This document shows positions 1 through 7,652 of a DNA stretch of 64,000 nucleotides, one piece after another. The DNA lies in the NCBI GenBank assembly GCA_017962235.1, contig JAGCVS010000016.1:1-64000 (forward strand), written 5' to 3'. Position 1 is the stretch's first letter, and every line of letters starts with the position of its first letter. Below the pieces are notes generated by a model. That model made no database searches. It was given only the letters and a program-made list of their open reading frames with translations, and had not been told where the DNA came from. Origin of the DNA: Bacteroidales bacterium. Lineage in GTDB: Bacteria; Bacteroidota; Bacteroidia; Bacteroidales; UBA932. A program made the position numbers and the translations under genes.

Positions 1-906
1 ACGCTTCTTGACCTCGTCGAAGTCCAGAATAACGACCTTGATCTTCTCGTCCAGGGAAACGACCTCTTCGGGGTGGTTTACGCGGCCCCAGCTGAGATCG
101 GTGATGTGTACGAGACCGTCCACACCGCCCAGGTCGACGAATACGCCGTAGCTGGTGATGTTCTTGACAACACCCTCAACGACCTGACCCTTCTCCAGCT
201 TGCCGATGAGCTCAGCTTTCTGAGCCTCCAGCATAGCCTCTTCGAGGGCCTTGTGGGAAACGACAACATTGCGGAACTCGTTGTTGATCTTGACGATCTT
301 GAGATCCAGAGTCTTGTTGACGTATGCGTCATAGTCCCTGATGGGCTTGACTTCTATCTGAGAACCCGGCAGGAATGCTTCGATTCCGAATACATCCACT
401 ATCATACCGCCCTTGGTGCGGCACTTAACGTAACCCTTAACGATTTCGTCCTTCTCAAAGGCCTCATTGACGCGGTCCCAGCTGCGCAGGCTGCGTGCGC
501 GCTTGTGGGAGAGTGCCAGCTGGCCCTTCTTGTCTTCTGTAGATTCTACAAAGACCTCAACCTTGTCGCCAATCTGGAGGGTATCCTCGCAGTATTTGAA
601 CTCGGCTGCGTTGATGACTGCCTCGCTCTTGTAGCCGATGTTGACAACGACTTCGCGTTTGTTCTTGGCTACGACGGTACCTTCGATTACCTCACCGTCT
701 GCGATGTGTGAAAGTGAATTCTCGTAAGCCTGCTTGGTGGCTTCGAGGTCTACGTTGCCTTCGCTGTCGCTCTCAAAAGCGTCCCAGTCAAAGGTGGCGT
801 TGTCTGCGGATGCATTGTCTGCAGCAGCTACGGGCTTAACCTCTTCTACGGGCTGTGCCACGGGCTCCTGAATCTGCTCCTGCTCGAGTTTAGTTTCTTC
901 GTTCAT
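1..906 (-). CDS. rpsA: 30S ribosomal protein S1, N-terminal part (runs off the window)
   Basis: Reading leftward from the ATG at 904-906 there is an open frame of 302 codons that leaves the window at base 1, so the C-terminal repeats are missing. An acidic, Glu/Ala-rich leader of about 45 residues is followed by S1-type OB-fold repeats; glycine-rich strands such as GGMIVDVFGIEAFLPGSQ and VFVDLGGVDGLVHITDLSWG are plain S1 motifs. The protein binds mRNA on the 30S subunit during initiation. The start is supported by a promoter about 80 bases upstream and by the typical Bacteroidota acidic extension. The gene stands alone, with corA behind its promoter in the same direction. Confidence 0.95.
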   Translation of the reverse strand, partial: MNEETKLEQEQIQEPVAQPVEEVKPVAAADNASADNATFDWDAFESDSEGNVDLEATKQAYENSLSHIADGEVIEGTVVAKNKREVVVNIGYKSEAVINAAEFKYCEDTLQIGDKVEVFVESTEDKKGQLALSHKRARSLRSWDRVNEAFEKDEIVKGYVKCRTKGGMIVDVFGIEAFLPGSQIEVKPIRDYDAYVNKTLDLKIVKINNEFRNVVVSHKALEEAMLEAQKAELIGKLEKGQVVEGVVKNITSYGVFVDLGGVDGLVHITDLSWGRVNHPEEVVSLDEKIKVVILDFDEVKKR

Positions 907-988
907 AATTAAATTAAATCTCTGTTTAATAAGTAATTAGACATTATTTATAGACCCCTTACGCGCGCAAACACGCGCAAAGGGAGCG

Positions 989-1019
989 CAAAGATAGTCA
1001 GAAAAAGTTAAAATGCAAA
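989..1019 (-). promoter_or_regulatory. Bacteroidota-type promoter of rpsA
   Basis: Read on the minus strand, a -33 TTTG (1016-1019) is separated by 19 bases from a -7 TATCTTTG (989-996), which matches the TAnnTTTG consensus and the usual spacing. The leader between here and the ATG at 906 contains a GC-rich GCGCG/CGCGC hairpin around 961-978 that could fold in the 5' UTR. Confidence 0.75.
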
Positions 1020-1032
1020 TACAATCAGCGCT

Positions 1033-1983
1033 TTACAGCATCTTGCGGCTGCGGAAAATAATTATGACGATTATCACCAGAACCAGCATGAGGGAGATAA
1101 TCATCACAAAGTCCCAGATACCCCCTATCAGCGGAAGCTGGACGTTCATGCCGTATATGCTGGCCACCAGCGTGGGAGGCATGAGCAGCAGGCTCACCAG
1201 CGTGAAGATCTTCATGATTTTGTTCTGCTCCACGTTGATAAGACCCAGCACTGTATTCTGCAGATACTCCAGACGTTCGAAGTTGAAGTCGGTATGGTTG
1301 ATAAGGGAGGTGATATCCTTCAGCAAGCCGGAGAGTTTGTCGTTTATTTCGTCCGGCGTCTTCTCGCTCTTGAGCACGCTGGAAATCATGCGCTGCTTAT
1401 CCACGATGTTCTCGCGAACCATCATGGTGTTCTCTTGCAACTGGTTGATATCGATGAGGAAGTCCTCGTTGACATCCTCTCCCATGCTCACCCGGCGGCT
1501 GTACTGCTCCAACTCCTTGCTCATCAACTCAATCATGTCGGCGTCCAAGTCGATTCGGTTGTCCAGGATGCCCATGAGCACATGGAAGCCGGTGGGATAA
1601 TAGCGGATGCCGGCGGTGATGCGCCGCTGGATGTCGGTGAAACTGCGCAGGGCAGCCTGACGCACTGAGACGATGGTGTTGCCGCACAGGATGAACGACA
1701 CCGACTCCATGCTGTAGTTCTCCGGACTGGGAATCAGGAAGTTGGTGTTGATGAATATGGAGCTGTCATCCTCACTGTAGCGGGATGAACTCTCGATCTC
1801 TTCTGCCTGCGCGCGGCTCTGGAGGGTTGTGTTCAGGTAGCTCTCTACGGCACGCTTCTCCTCCCCTTCCGGGTCAAACAAATCAAGCCACAGCACATCT
1901 TTGCGCTGCAGGGTATTCAGGATTTCGAGATTGTTTGTGGATTCGAATTTTGATTCCGGGGTCTTGTAAAAAATTTCGATCAT
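1033..1983 (-). CDS. corA: CorA-family magnesium/cobalt transporter
   Basis: A 316-residue protein with the CorA plan: a soluble cytoplasmic alpha/beta and long-helix region (about 1-250), then two transmembrane helices (about 256-277 and 290-310). The signature GMN sits at residues 278-280 at the end of the first helix, followed by the short periplasmic loop VQLPLIGG and a basic C-terminus (FRSRKML). CorA forms a pentameric inner-membrane channel for Mg2+ (also Co2+/Ni2+). Length is normal. It has its own promoter (2114-2142) inside the mntP 3' end and a structured leader, so it is probably transcribed apart from the thiamine operon behind it. Confidence 0.93.
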   Translation of the reverse strand: MIEIFYKTPESKFESTNNLEILNTLQRKDVLWLDLFDPEGEEKRAVESYLNTTLQSRAQAEEIESSSRYSEDDSSIFINTNFLIPSPENYSMESVSFILCGNTIVSVRQAALRSFTDIQRRITAGIRYYPTGFHVLMGILDNRIDLDADMIELMSKELEQYSRRVSMGEDVNEDFLIDINQLQENTMMVRENIVDKQRMISSVLKSEKTPDEINDKLSGLLKDITSLINHTDFNFERLEYLQNTVLGLINVEQNKIMKIFTLVSLLLMPPTLVASIYGMNVQLPLIGGIWDFVMIISLMLVLVIIVIIIFRSRKML

Positions 1984-2002
1984 GACTCTCCAAGCATAAC
2001 AG

Positions 2003-2038
2003 GTTGATAACTGGGGTGATTAACCAACAGATATCAAC
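2003..2038 (-). promoter_or_regulatory. Structured corA 5' leader with competing stems
   Basis: In the 5' UTR of corA, GTTGATA (2003-2009) is perfectly complementary to TATCAAC (2032-2038). Nearly the same bases (2002-2008) can instead pair with ATTAACC (2019-2025), with one G-U. The two pairings exclude each other and lie about 20 bases ahead of the start codon. This is seen directly; a metal-responsive switch is only a guess. Confidence 0.3.
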
Positions 2039-2113
2039 AACCGTTCTCGGGGCGACGTCTTTACGAATTTTATGTTAAGTACCGAAATCATTTCTGATTT
2101 TGAAATTGTCCGG

Positions 2114-2142
2114 CAAAGGTAAGTTTTTTTTCTAAAAAACAA
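2114..2142 (-). promoter_or_regulatory. Promoter of corA
   Basis: On the minus strand a -33 TTG (2140-2142) and a -7 TACCTTTG (2114-2121) are 18 bases apart. Transcription would start near 2107, giving a leader of about 125 bases. The -33 element overlaps the last codons of mntP. Confidence 0.65.
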
Positions 2143-2701
2143 GATGTTCCAGCAAAATCTTGATACCTATGGCTATGAGGATTACGCCGGCGGCGATGCC
2201 AGCCTTGCGCCCCAGCACCTTCTCGAACGCACGGCCGCCCGTCAGGCCGATTGCAGCCACCAGGGCAGTGACGGCAAAGATTGCGGCGAAAGTGACGCCC
2301 AGCTTTACTGCTCCCAGCGACATCATGGCCATGGAAATGCCCACCGCCAGGGCGTCTATGCTGGTGGCGATACCCGCCACAACCAGCGGCCAGAAATGCA
2401 TCAGGTCCGCCTTGTCATCTTCAGATGCGGGCCGCACCGCCTCAACAATCATCTTTACGCCGATGAACAGCAGCAGGCCGAAGGCGATCCAGTGGTCCAC
2501 CGACTCAATCAGGCTCAGGCAGGCGGCGCCCAACGCCCATCCGATGGCGGTGAAGGCGGCTTGAATAAAGCCCAGCGTAAGGTCTATCTTGAGATGAGTG
2601 CCAAGGCCTATCTTTTTACTTGAGGCGCCGAACGCCATGGTCACCGCCAGGGTGTCGGCGCAAAGGCTCAGAGCCAGCAGGAATATCTCAAGATAGGACA
2701 T
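2132..2701 (-). CDS. mntP: MntP-type manganese efflux pump
   Basis: A 189-residue, six-helix membrane protein. The two half-repeats of the MntP (DUF204) fold are visible: the first with ALSLCADTLAVTMAFG (about 11-26) and the second with AGIATSIDALAVGISMAMM (about 109-127), each carrying the conserved membrane Asp (C-A-D and S-I-D-A). The family exports Mn2+ from the cytoplasm. The start codon directly abuts the recR stop, so it is the last gene of the recR run. No yybP-ykoY-like element is visible in front of it, which fits expression by read-through from the riboswitch promoter or from within upstream genes. Confidence 0.92.
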   Translation of the reverse strand: MSYLEIFLLALSLCADTLAVTMAFGASSKKIGLGTHLKIDLTLGFIQAAFTAIGWALGAACLSLIESVDHWIAFGLLLFIGVKMIVEAVRPASEDDKADLMHFWPLVVAGIATSIDALAVGISMAMMSLGAVKLGVTFAAIFAVTALVAAIGLTGGRAFEKVLGRKAGIAAGVILIAIGIKILLEHLVF

Positions 2702-3316
2702 TTAGATACTGAATAACTGCCTGTTTACTATTGCTTTACCAAGGGTGAACTCGTCTGTATATTCGAGGTCGTCGCCAAAGGCCACGCCGCGGGCTATTGC
2801 GGAAATCTTGACCCCGCTGGCCGCCAGCTGGCGGTATATATACAGCGCCGTGGTCTCCCCTTCCATATTGGTATCCAGGGCCATGATTACCTCCTGGATG
2901 CCGTCGCGCTGCACTCTCTCTACCAGAGCCTTGATGGGAAGGTCGTCCGGGCCGACGCCGTCCATGGGGGATATCACCCCTCCCAGAACGTGATACAAGC
3001 CGTGGTACTGGCCGGTGTTCTCTATGCTGAGCACGTCGCGCAGACTCTCCACCACGCACACCAGGCTGCGGTCGCGGGAATGGTCGCCGCAGATGGGGCA
3101 CACCCCGTCGTCGCTAATCATGTTGCAGTCGGGGCAGTAGCGCACCCCGCTGCGCATCTGGCTGATGGCGGAGGTGAACTTCTCTACGTTGGCGGCGGGT
3201 TCGTGCAGCAGGTGCAGGGCATATCGCAGCGCACTCTTGCGCCCGACACCCGGCAGCGAAGCTATCTGCTCCACCGCATCTTCCAGCAGTTTTGACCTGT
3301 AGTTCTGTTTATACAT
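2702..3316 (-). CDS. recR: Recombination mediator RecR
   Basis: 204 residues, normal for RecR. In order: helix-hairpin-helix LPGVGRKSALRYALHLL (21-37), a C4 zinc finger (Cys61, 64, 73, 76), a Toprim domain from VVESLRDVLSIE to DTNMEGETTALYI, and a C-terminal Walker-B-like tail. RecR works with RecO and RecF to load RecA at gaps. The 5' end overlaps the MurQ-like gene by 8 bases and the 3' end touches mntP, so it is translationally coupled to a sugar-metabolism pair, an uncommon location. Confidence 0.95.
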   Translation of the reverse strand: MYKQNYRSKLLEDAVEQIASLPGVGRKSALRYALHLLHEPAANVEKFTSAISQMRSGVRYCPDCNMISDDGVCPICGDHSRDRSLVCVVESLRDVLSIENTGQYHGLYHVLGGVISPMDGVGPDDLPIKALVERVQRDGIQEVIMALDTNMEGETTALYIYRQLAASGVKISAIARGVAFGDDLEYTDEFTLGKAIVNRQLFSI

Positions 3317-3953
3317 TGGCGTTGTATGCTTTGACGGCCTTCTTGACCGAACCGTATCTCTGTATCAGCTTTTCCGCCGTCTCGTTGTCTATGGCGGGAA
3401 TCTCTTTCATAAGCGAAGCGACCGCCTTCTGCATGGCACCGTCGCCCTTCTTTTCAGATTTACCGCCAGCCTGGGCGCCACTCTCTGCCAGCGCAAGCGT
3501 GAGCAGTGCATCCAGCGCCATCTGGTTTGCGACGCGCACCTTGAGCTGATGGCTCTCAGCCACCGTTTCCAGCGTCATCTTCACCGCGATTTCCGATGCC
3601 GACGCCACGCTGGAGGCGGCATCGCAGCAGATGCATGCGGTGAGCATTCCGCGACGGCGCCACGCCCTCATCTGCACCGCCAGATCGCCGGCAGCGCCAT
3701 TGTCAACGGCGATGAATATGTCGTTTTTTGTTACGTGCTCAGGAAGATCACTTTCAGACGATATCGCAAAGAATCTCTCTGCAGCTCCATACTCTCCCGG
3801 GACCTGGCATGTGCCGCCAAGGCAGAATATCCTGCCGCCTACGGCAAGCCGCTCCGCAATCTTCACGGAGAGCCTGCGAAGCACCGGTGCGGTCTGCTCC
3901 ACGGCCTCCGCCATAAGCTTGTTGTTGGAGAATATCGTCTGCAGCAAATCCAT
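3309..3953 (-). CDS. Degenerate MurQ-like SIS-domain protein
   Basis: 214 residues, against about 300 for true N-acetylmuramic acid 6-phosphate etherases. The SIS fold is recognisable: RIFCLGGTCQVPGEYGAAE (about 41-59) stands where MurQ has its GTSGR phosphate loop and a conserved Glu, and SHQLKVRVANQMALDALLT aligns with the MurQ stretch STRLKAGTAQKM. The C-terminus (about 180-214) is a small UBA/CUE-like helical tail. The phosphate loop is altered (GTCQV) and the N-terminal extension is missing, so activity is doubtful. It abuts a MurK-like kinase, which supports a link to MurNAc/GlcNAc recycling. It could instead be a regulatory SIS protein. Confidence 0.65.
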   Translation of the reverse strand: MDLLQTIFSNNKLMAEAVEQTAPVLRRLSVKIAERLAVGGRIFCLGGTCQVPGEYGAAERFFAISSESDLPEHVTKNDIFIAVDNGAAGDLAVQMRAWRRRGMLTACICCDAASSVASASEIAVKMTLETVAESHQLKVRVANQMALDALLTLALAESGAQAGGKSEKKGDGAMQKAVASLMKEIPAIDNETAEKLIQRYGSVKKAVKAYNANV

Positions 3954-4787
3954 CTATTTGGCAGCGTGGTATTTTACAAGCCCTTCCACGGGCTTTGCGT
4001 AAATTGGGCCCAGTTTGTAGCCGGCATTGCGAAGCATCGGCTCCAGAATATCCCGGTAGGCCTCCGCGATGCTCCCCACGAAACCCACCTTGTTGCGGCG
4101 GGGATCGTAGCGCACCACGTTGCGGGTCAGGAACTCCTCCAGACTCTCGCGGATAAGCGTGCGCATATACGGGTGGTTGCGGTGTTCCGAGATGAACATT
4201 GAGAAGCCCGCCAGAAAGCGGCTGGGAGCCTCTTCGCGGTATACCTTGCTCACGATATCTGCATATGTGAGATGATACTGACGGTCAAACTCCTTGGCCA
4301 GAGCCGCCGGCACGAATCCCTTGATATAGTCTGAGATAAGTTTCTTGCCCATGTAAGCACCGCTCCCTTCGTCGCCAAGGATAAAGCCGCCCGCTTTTGC
4401 GGTGGCGCTCATGGCCTTGCCGTCCCACCAGCAGCAGTTGCTCCCGGTGCCCAGGATACAGGCGATGCCCTCACCGTCGCCGAACAGGGCGCGGCAGGCT
4501 GCCAGCAGGTCGCTTTCAACCTCAACCTCTGCCTTGGGAAAGCACTCCACGAGGCATTCCACAAGTGCATCCTTCATCTCCCCCACAACGCCGGCGCCGT
4601 AGAACCATATCTTCTCTACGTCTTCTCCAGCCACGGGCAGGACCTCTTTCTTGAGTATCTTCTTGATTTGTGCGGGCTTGAGATATACCGGGCTGACGCC
4701 CACGGTGGAGGCCTCCTTCACCTGTCCGCCGTCCAATACGCGCCACTCTGTCTTGGTGGCGCCGCTGTCTGCAATTAACTGTTTCAT
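3954..4787 (-). CDS. BadF/BadG-type sugar kinase, MurK/NagK-like
   Basis: 277 residues of the ASKHA BadF/BadG/BcrA family. The first ATP loop is LIADSGATKTEWRV (3-16), the second glycine-rich segment is ACILGTGSNCCWWDG (about 133-147), and GGFILGDEGSGAYMGKKLI (about 156-174) is typical of N-acetylglucosamine/N-acetylmuramic acid kinases. It overlaps pnuT by one base and abuts the MurQ-like gene; kinase plus etherase is the MurNAc salvage combination. In Bacteroides thiamine operons a thiamin pyrophosphokinase usually follows pnuT, so finding this kinase here is worth noting. Sugar kinase is the safer call. Confidence 0.75.
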   Translation of the reverse strand: MKQLIADSGATKTEWRVLDGGQVKEASTVGVSPVYLKPAQIKKILKKEVLPVAGEDVEKIWFYGAGVVGEMKDALVECLVECFPKAEVEVESDLLAACRALFGDGEGIACILGTGSNCCWWDGKAMSATAKAGGFILGDEGSGAYMGKKLISDYIKGFVPAALAKEFDRQYHLTYADIVSKVYREEAPSRFLAGFSMFISEHRNHPYMRTLIRESLEEFLTRNVVRYDPRRNKVGFVGSIAEAYRDILEPMLRNAGYKLGPIYAKPVEGLVKYHAAK

Positions 4788-5407
4788 TATTTCTTACGTT
4801 CTTCCCAGACGCCGTTCTTATTCCAGTTTACGTAGCCAATCACAGCCGTGATCACATAGATTGAGAATAGGATTCCGGTGGGAATCATCCCCAACTTGAA
4901 ATAAAGGATGGCTGCAATAATATCAAACACGAACCACATCACCCATGAGATAATGTAGCGGCGGCCGGTATAGAAGGTAGCCAGCATGGTGTTGGTGGCC
5001 AGCAGAGCGTCCACCCAAGGCTTCCATGCGGGAGTATCACCTCCGGCGACCTTGGCCAGAACAAAGTGGAGCAGGAAGAAGACGCCTATCGCGATAGCGA
5101 TTGAGACGAGTCCCACCTTCCATTCGTACGGCCGGATCATTATCTTGCCCTCGTTCTCCGTGCCCTTTATGCTGTGTTTGCTGCGGGTCCAGTCTATCAG
5201 ACCGTAGATTCCGGCTCCGATAAGGTATCCCTGCACCGCTGCCATTGCATAGAGACCGTTGTGAACATAAACGGTGAGGTATGCCACTGCCGCGACGATG
5301 GCCAGATACCACATCAGCGGCTTTTGCAGAACCTGAAAAATGACATACGTAAGAGCTATGGCCGCAGCCGCCCATTCGAAATAAGTAAAGAAAGTTGCCC
5401 AGTCCAT
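4787..5407 (-). CDS. pnuT: PnuC-family vitamin transporter, predicted thiamine-type (PnuT)
   Basis: 206 residues with about seven hydrophobic helices and the PnuC signatures, including TNTMLATFYTGRRYIISWVMWFVFD split around residues 138-160. PnuC proteins are facilitators for vitamin B1 or B3 forms that depend on a cytoplasmic kinase for trapping. Two things favour thiamine over nicotinamide riboside: the gene starts 2 bases after the stop of a TonB receptor, and that receptor is preceded by a TPP riboswitch. The vitamin assignment rests on the riboswitch, not on residues. Confidence 0.85.
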   Translation of the reverse strand: MDWATFFTYFEWAAAAIALTYVIFQVLQKPLMWYLAIVAAVAYLTVYVHNGLYAMAAVQGYLIGAGIYGLIDWTRSKHSIKGTENEGKIMIRPYEWKVGLVSIAIAIGVFFLLHFVLAKVAGGDTPAWKPWVDALLATNTMLATFYTGRRYIISWVMWFVFDIIAAILYFKLGMIPTGILFSIYVITAVIGYVNWNKNGVWEERKK

Positions 5408-5409
5408 TG

Positions 5410-7527
5410 CTATAACTTGTAGCTCAGTTTAACCATACCGTTTGCAGTGGCTGCGGGGAAATATCCGCACTCGTCCCACTCGTAGTCGTACCATGCGTCG
5501 GCGACATACTTCGCATTCAGTATATTGTTTGCGAAGATAGCAATTTTAAGCTTACCAAAGTCATAGCTGAGGGCGAGATTCATGACGTTGTATGCGGGCA
5601 GCCTGTGGGCGGGGTTGGAGCTGTTGTCAAAGTACTGGCTCCCCACCACCTTGTCTGTGAGGGTGACGTTCAGACGGCGGGTGGCATCCCACGAGGCGGA
5701 GAAGGCCCCCACATAGCCCGGAGAGAGCATCAGGTCTGTCAAAGTGCCGTCTTCATTCACAATCTTGTTGAGGCTGAAGGTGGAATTGGCGTCCAGGCGC
5801 AGCGCTTTAATGGGCTGCCAGCCGGCTGAAAGCTCCACGCCCCGGCGGTAGCTCACGGGGATGTTGTCCTTAACAACATGGCCGGTGCTGGTAATCTTGC
5901 CGGTGGCCACCAGCTGGTCTTTGTATTCCATCAGGTAGAAGTTGGCGGCAAAGGCCAGACTTTCTGCTGAATAGCGGTATCCGAACTCATAGTCAAACAG
6001 GTGCTCCGGCACCACCTCCCCGCCGCTGGTTATCGCCTCCTTGAGGTCGCTGCGGCACGGTTCCTTGCCCGCCACCGCCGCCGATGCGTACACATTGCCG
6101 TGCTCGCTCACCTGCCAGGTGGCGCCAGTCTTCGCATTTATAAAATCATATCTGTAATGTGAATCCAGCGGGACATAATCGTCGTCCACACCGCTGATTG
6201 TATAGTCGATGTTGCGCCACTGTACGTCGCCGAAAAGATTCAGGTTGCCGTCCAGAAGATACACCGCCTCTTTGATAAATACGGAGCGGTCGTGCTTGAG
6301 GCCGCTGTTGTCGTAATAGTGCCGCTTTGTATCCACCTCAGGCATCGCCTCCACCCACTTCAAGGTCCCGAAATGGTCGCCGTCGTAGAGGGAATAGTTC
6401 ACACCCGCCTGAATCATGCCGCGCACCGTCTCGTACTTGAGGTTGGCGCTGCCGGAGTAGAAATCGTTGGCCATCTGCTTCATGCGCACCAGGTTGCTGC
6501 GGGTATCGGTGTCAAAGCCATATTTCTTGAGTTTGGCGCTCTCCTTGAACTGCTCGTACCAGCCATCGCCGCGGGTATAGTTGAGGGTGGCGCTGCCGTA
6601 CAGGTTATTTGCAAGCCGCACGGAATAGATTCCCTGCACTATGTGCTGCATGTAGTTGTCGGTTTCGTTGTCGTAATAGGCCAGATTGCCGTCGGCGCCG
6701 GTGTATTCGCCCGCAGGGTTGTAGCGGCGGTCTGCCGTCATCTGGTCCCAGGAAATGCCGTTCCAGGTGATGCCGGTGCGCTGCCGGCCGTGGATGTATA
6801 TCAGTTTGGCACTGCTGCGCTCCCCGTACCAGCTGCCCGCCACATTCACAGAGTGGAGCCGGGCGAACGCGCGGTAGATATACCCCTCGGTGCGGTTGTA
6901 GTTGTAGCCCACATCCAGGCTGAAGCCGTGTTTGCCTAGGCCGGTGCCGGCACGTACGCCCGCCATGGCCGTCATATATGAGCCGCCAGCCAGATCGAAC
7001 TCCGCGTAGGGCTTGGTCATGGGGATGGACGACTGCAGGTTGAGGCTGCTGCCAAAGGCCCCCACCCCGTTGGTGGAGCTGCCAAGGCCGCGCTGCAGCT
7101 GTGCCGAGCTAAGCATGGTGCTAAGGGACGGCAGATTGACCCAGTAGACCTCCTGCGACTCGGCGTCGTTATAGGCGATGCCGTTCAGGGTCACGTTCAT
7201 TCGGGTCGGGTCGCAGCCGCGGACGCGTATCTTGGAATACCCCAGTCCTGTGCCGCCCTCGTTCATGGAGACCACGGAGGGCATCATGTTCAGCATCATC
7301 ACAATGGACGATGAGGGGTTCTGCAGGGCCAGCTGTTTCCTGTCCAGCTCGCTGAAAGCCACCGGATTCTTGTCTGATACACGCGCGGCGCTCACCACGA
7401 TGCTGTCCAGCGCGCTTACCAGCATGCCGTCCTCTACTGGATAAATAGCAGAAAAATCAACGTCTTGCGCCCTCAGGCCGGCGCACAGCGGCAGAAGCGC
7501 CGCAACAGCCATCAAAATCTTTTTCAT
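5410..7527 (-). CDS. TonB-dependent outer-membrane receptor, predicted thiamine uptake
   Basis: 705 residues: signal peptide (MKKILMAVAALLPLCAGLRA, then Gln as the likely first mature residue), a TonB-box-like DSIVVSA, the plug domain (about 45-170, with RVRGCDPTRMNVTLNGI), and a 22-strand barrel ending in an aromatic/Leu C-terminus (MVKLSYKL). There is no SusC-type N-terminal extension, so it is a classic vitamin or metal receptor. The TPP riboswitch immediately upstream and the pnuT gene downstream point to thiamine or its phosphates. Start chosen at ATG 7525-7527, following the riboswitch after a short spacer. Confidence 0.88.
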   Translation of the reverse strand: MKKILMAVAALLPLCAGLRAQDVDFSAIYPVEDGMLVSALDSIVVSAARVSDKNPVAFSELDRKQLALQNPSSSIVMMLNMMPSVVSMNEGGTGLGYSKIRVRGCDPTRMNVTLNGIAYNDAESQEVYWVNLPSLSTMLSSAQLQRGLGSSTNGVGAFGSSLNLQSSIPMTKPYAEFDLAGGSYMTAMAGVRAGTGLGKHGFSLDVGYNYNRTEGYIYRAFARLHSVNVAGSWYGERSSAKLIYIHGRQRTGITWNGISWDQMTADRRYNPAGEYTGADGNLAYYDNETDNYMQHIVQGIYSVRLANNLYGSATLNYTRGDGWYEQFKESAKLKKYGFDTDTRSNLVRMKQMANDFYSGSANLKYETVRGMIQAGVNYSLYDGDHFGTLKWVEAMPEVDTKRHYYDNSGLKHDRSVFIKEAVYLLDGNLNLFGDVQWRNIDYTISGVDDDYVPLDSHYRYDFINAKTGATWQVSEHGNVYASAAVAGKEPCRSDLKEAITSGGEVVPEHLFDYEFGYRYSAESLAFAANFYLMEYKDQLVATGKITSTGHVVKDNIPVSYRRGVELSAGWQPIKALRLDANSTFSLNKIVNEDGTLTDLMLSPGYVGAFSASWDATRRLNVTLTDKVVGSQYFDNSSNPAHRLPAYNVMNLALSYDFGKLKIAIFANNILNAKYVADAWYDYEWDECGYFPAATANGMVKLSYKL

Positions 7528-7534
7528 AATTCTC

Positions 7535-7613
7535 CTTTACGCGGGTCCTAACCCGATCAAGTTCATAGGGTATCATCTCAGCTCCGCACTTTGGTGTGCG
7601 ACGCACCCCTTTC
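7535..7613 (-). ncRNA. TPP (THI-box) riboswitch
   Basis: On the minus strand the conserved aptamer elements appear in order: GGGGTGC at the start, CTGAGATGATACCC (P2/J2-3, consensus CUGAGA..AUACCC), then GAACTTGATCGGGTTAGGACC (THI-box core, consensus GAACCUGAU..GGGUAAUACC, listed here only as landmarks) and GCG closing P1. It ends about 10 bases before the receptor ATG, so control is probably by sequestering the translation start or by termination in the short spacer. It controls a receptor and a PnuC transporter. Confidence 0.93.
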
Positions 7614-7619
7614 TGGCGC

Positions 7620-7627
7620 CAAATGTA
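7620..7627 (-). promoter_or_regulatory. -7 element of the thiamine operon
   Basis: TACATTTG on the minus strand matches TAnnTTTG. The transcript would begin near 7613, exactly at the 5' edge of the riboswitch. No clear -33 element is seen at the expected distance. Confidence 0.55.
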
Positions 7628-7639
7628 GTGGAATTTTAC

Positions 7640-7647
7640 TAATTTTG
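7640..7647 (+). promoter_or_regulatory. -7 element of the fucose-isomerase-like gene
   Basis: TAATTTTG matches TAnnTTTG and ends only 5 bases before the ATG at 7653. It is back-to-back with the thiamine operon promoter. The mRNA would have almost no 5' leader. Confidence 0.5.
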
Positions 7648-7652
7648 TGCTT

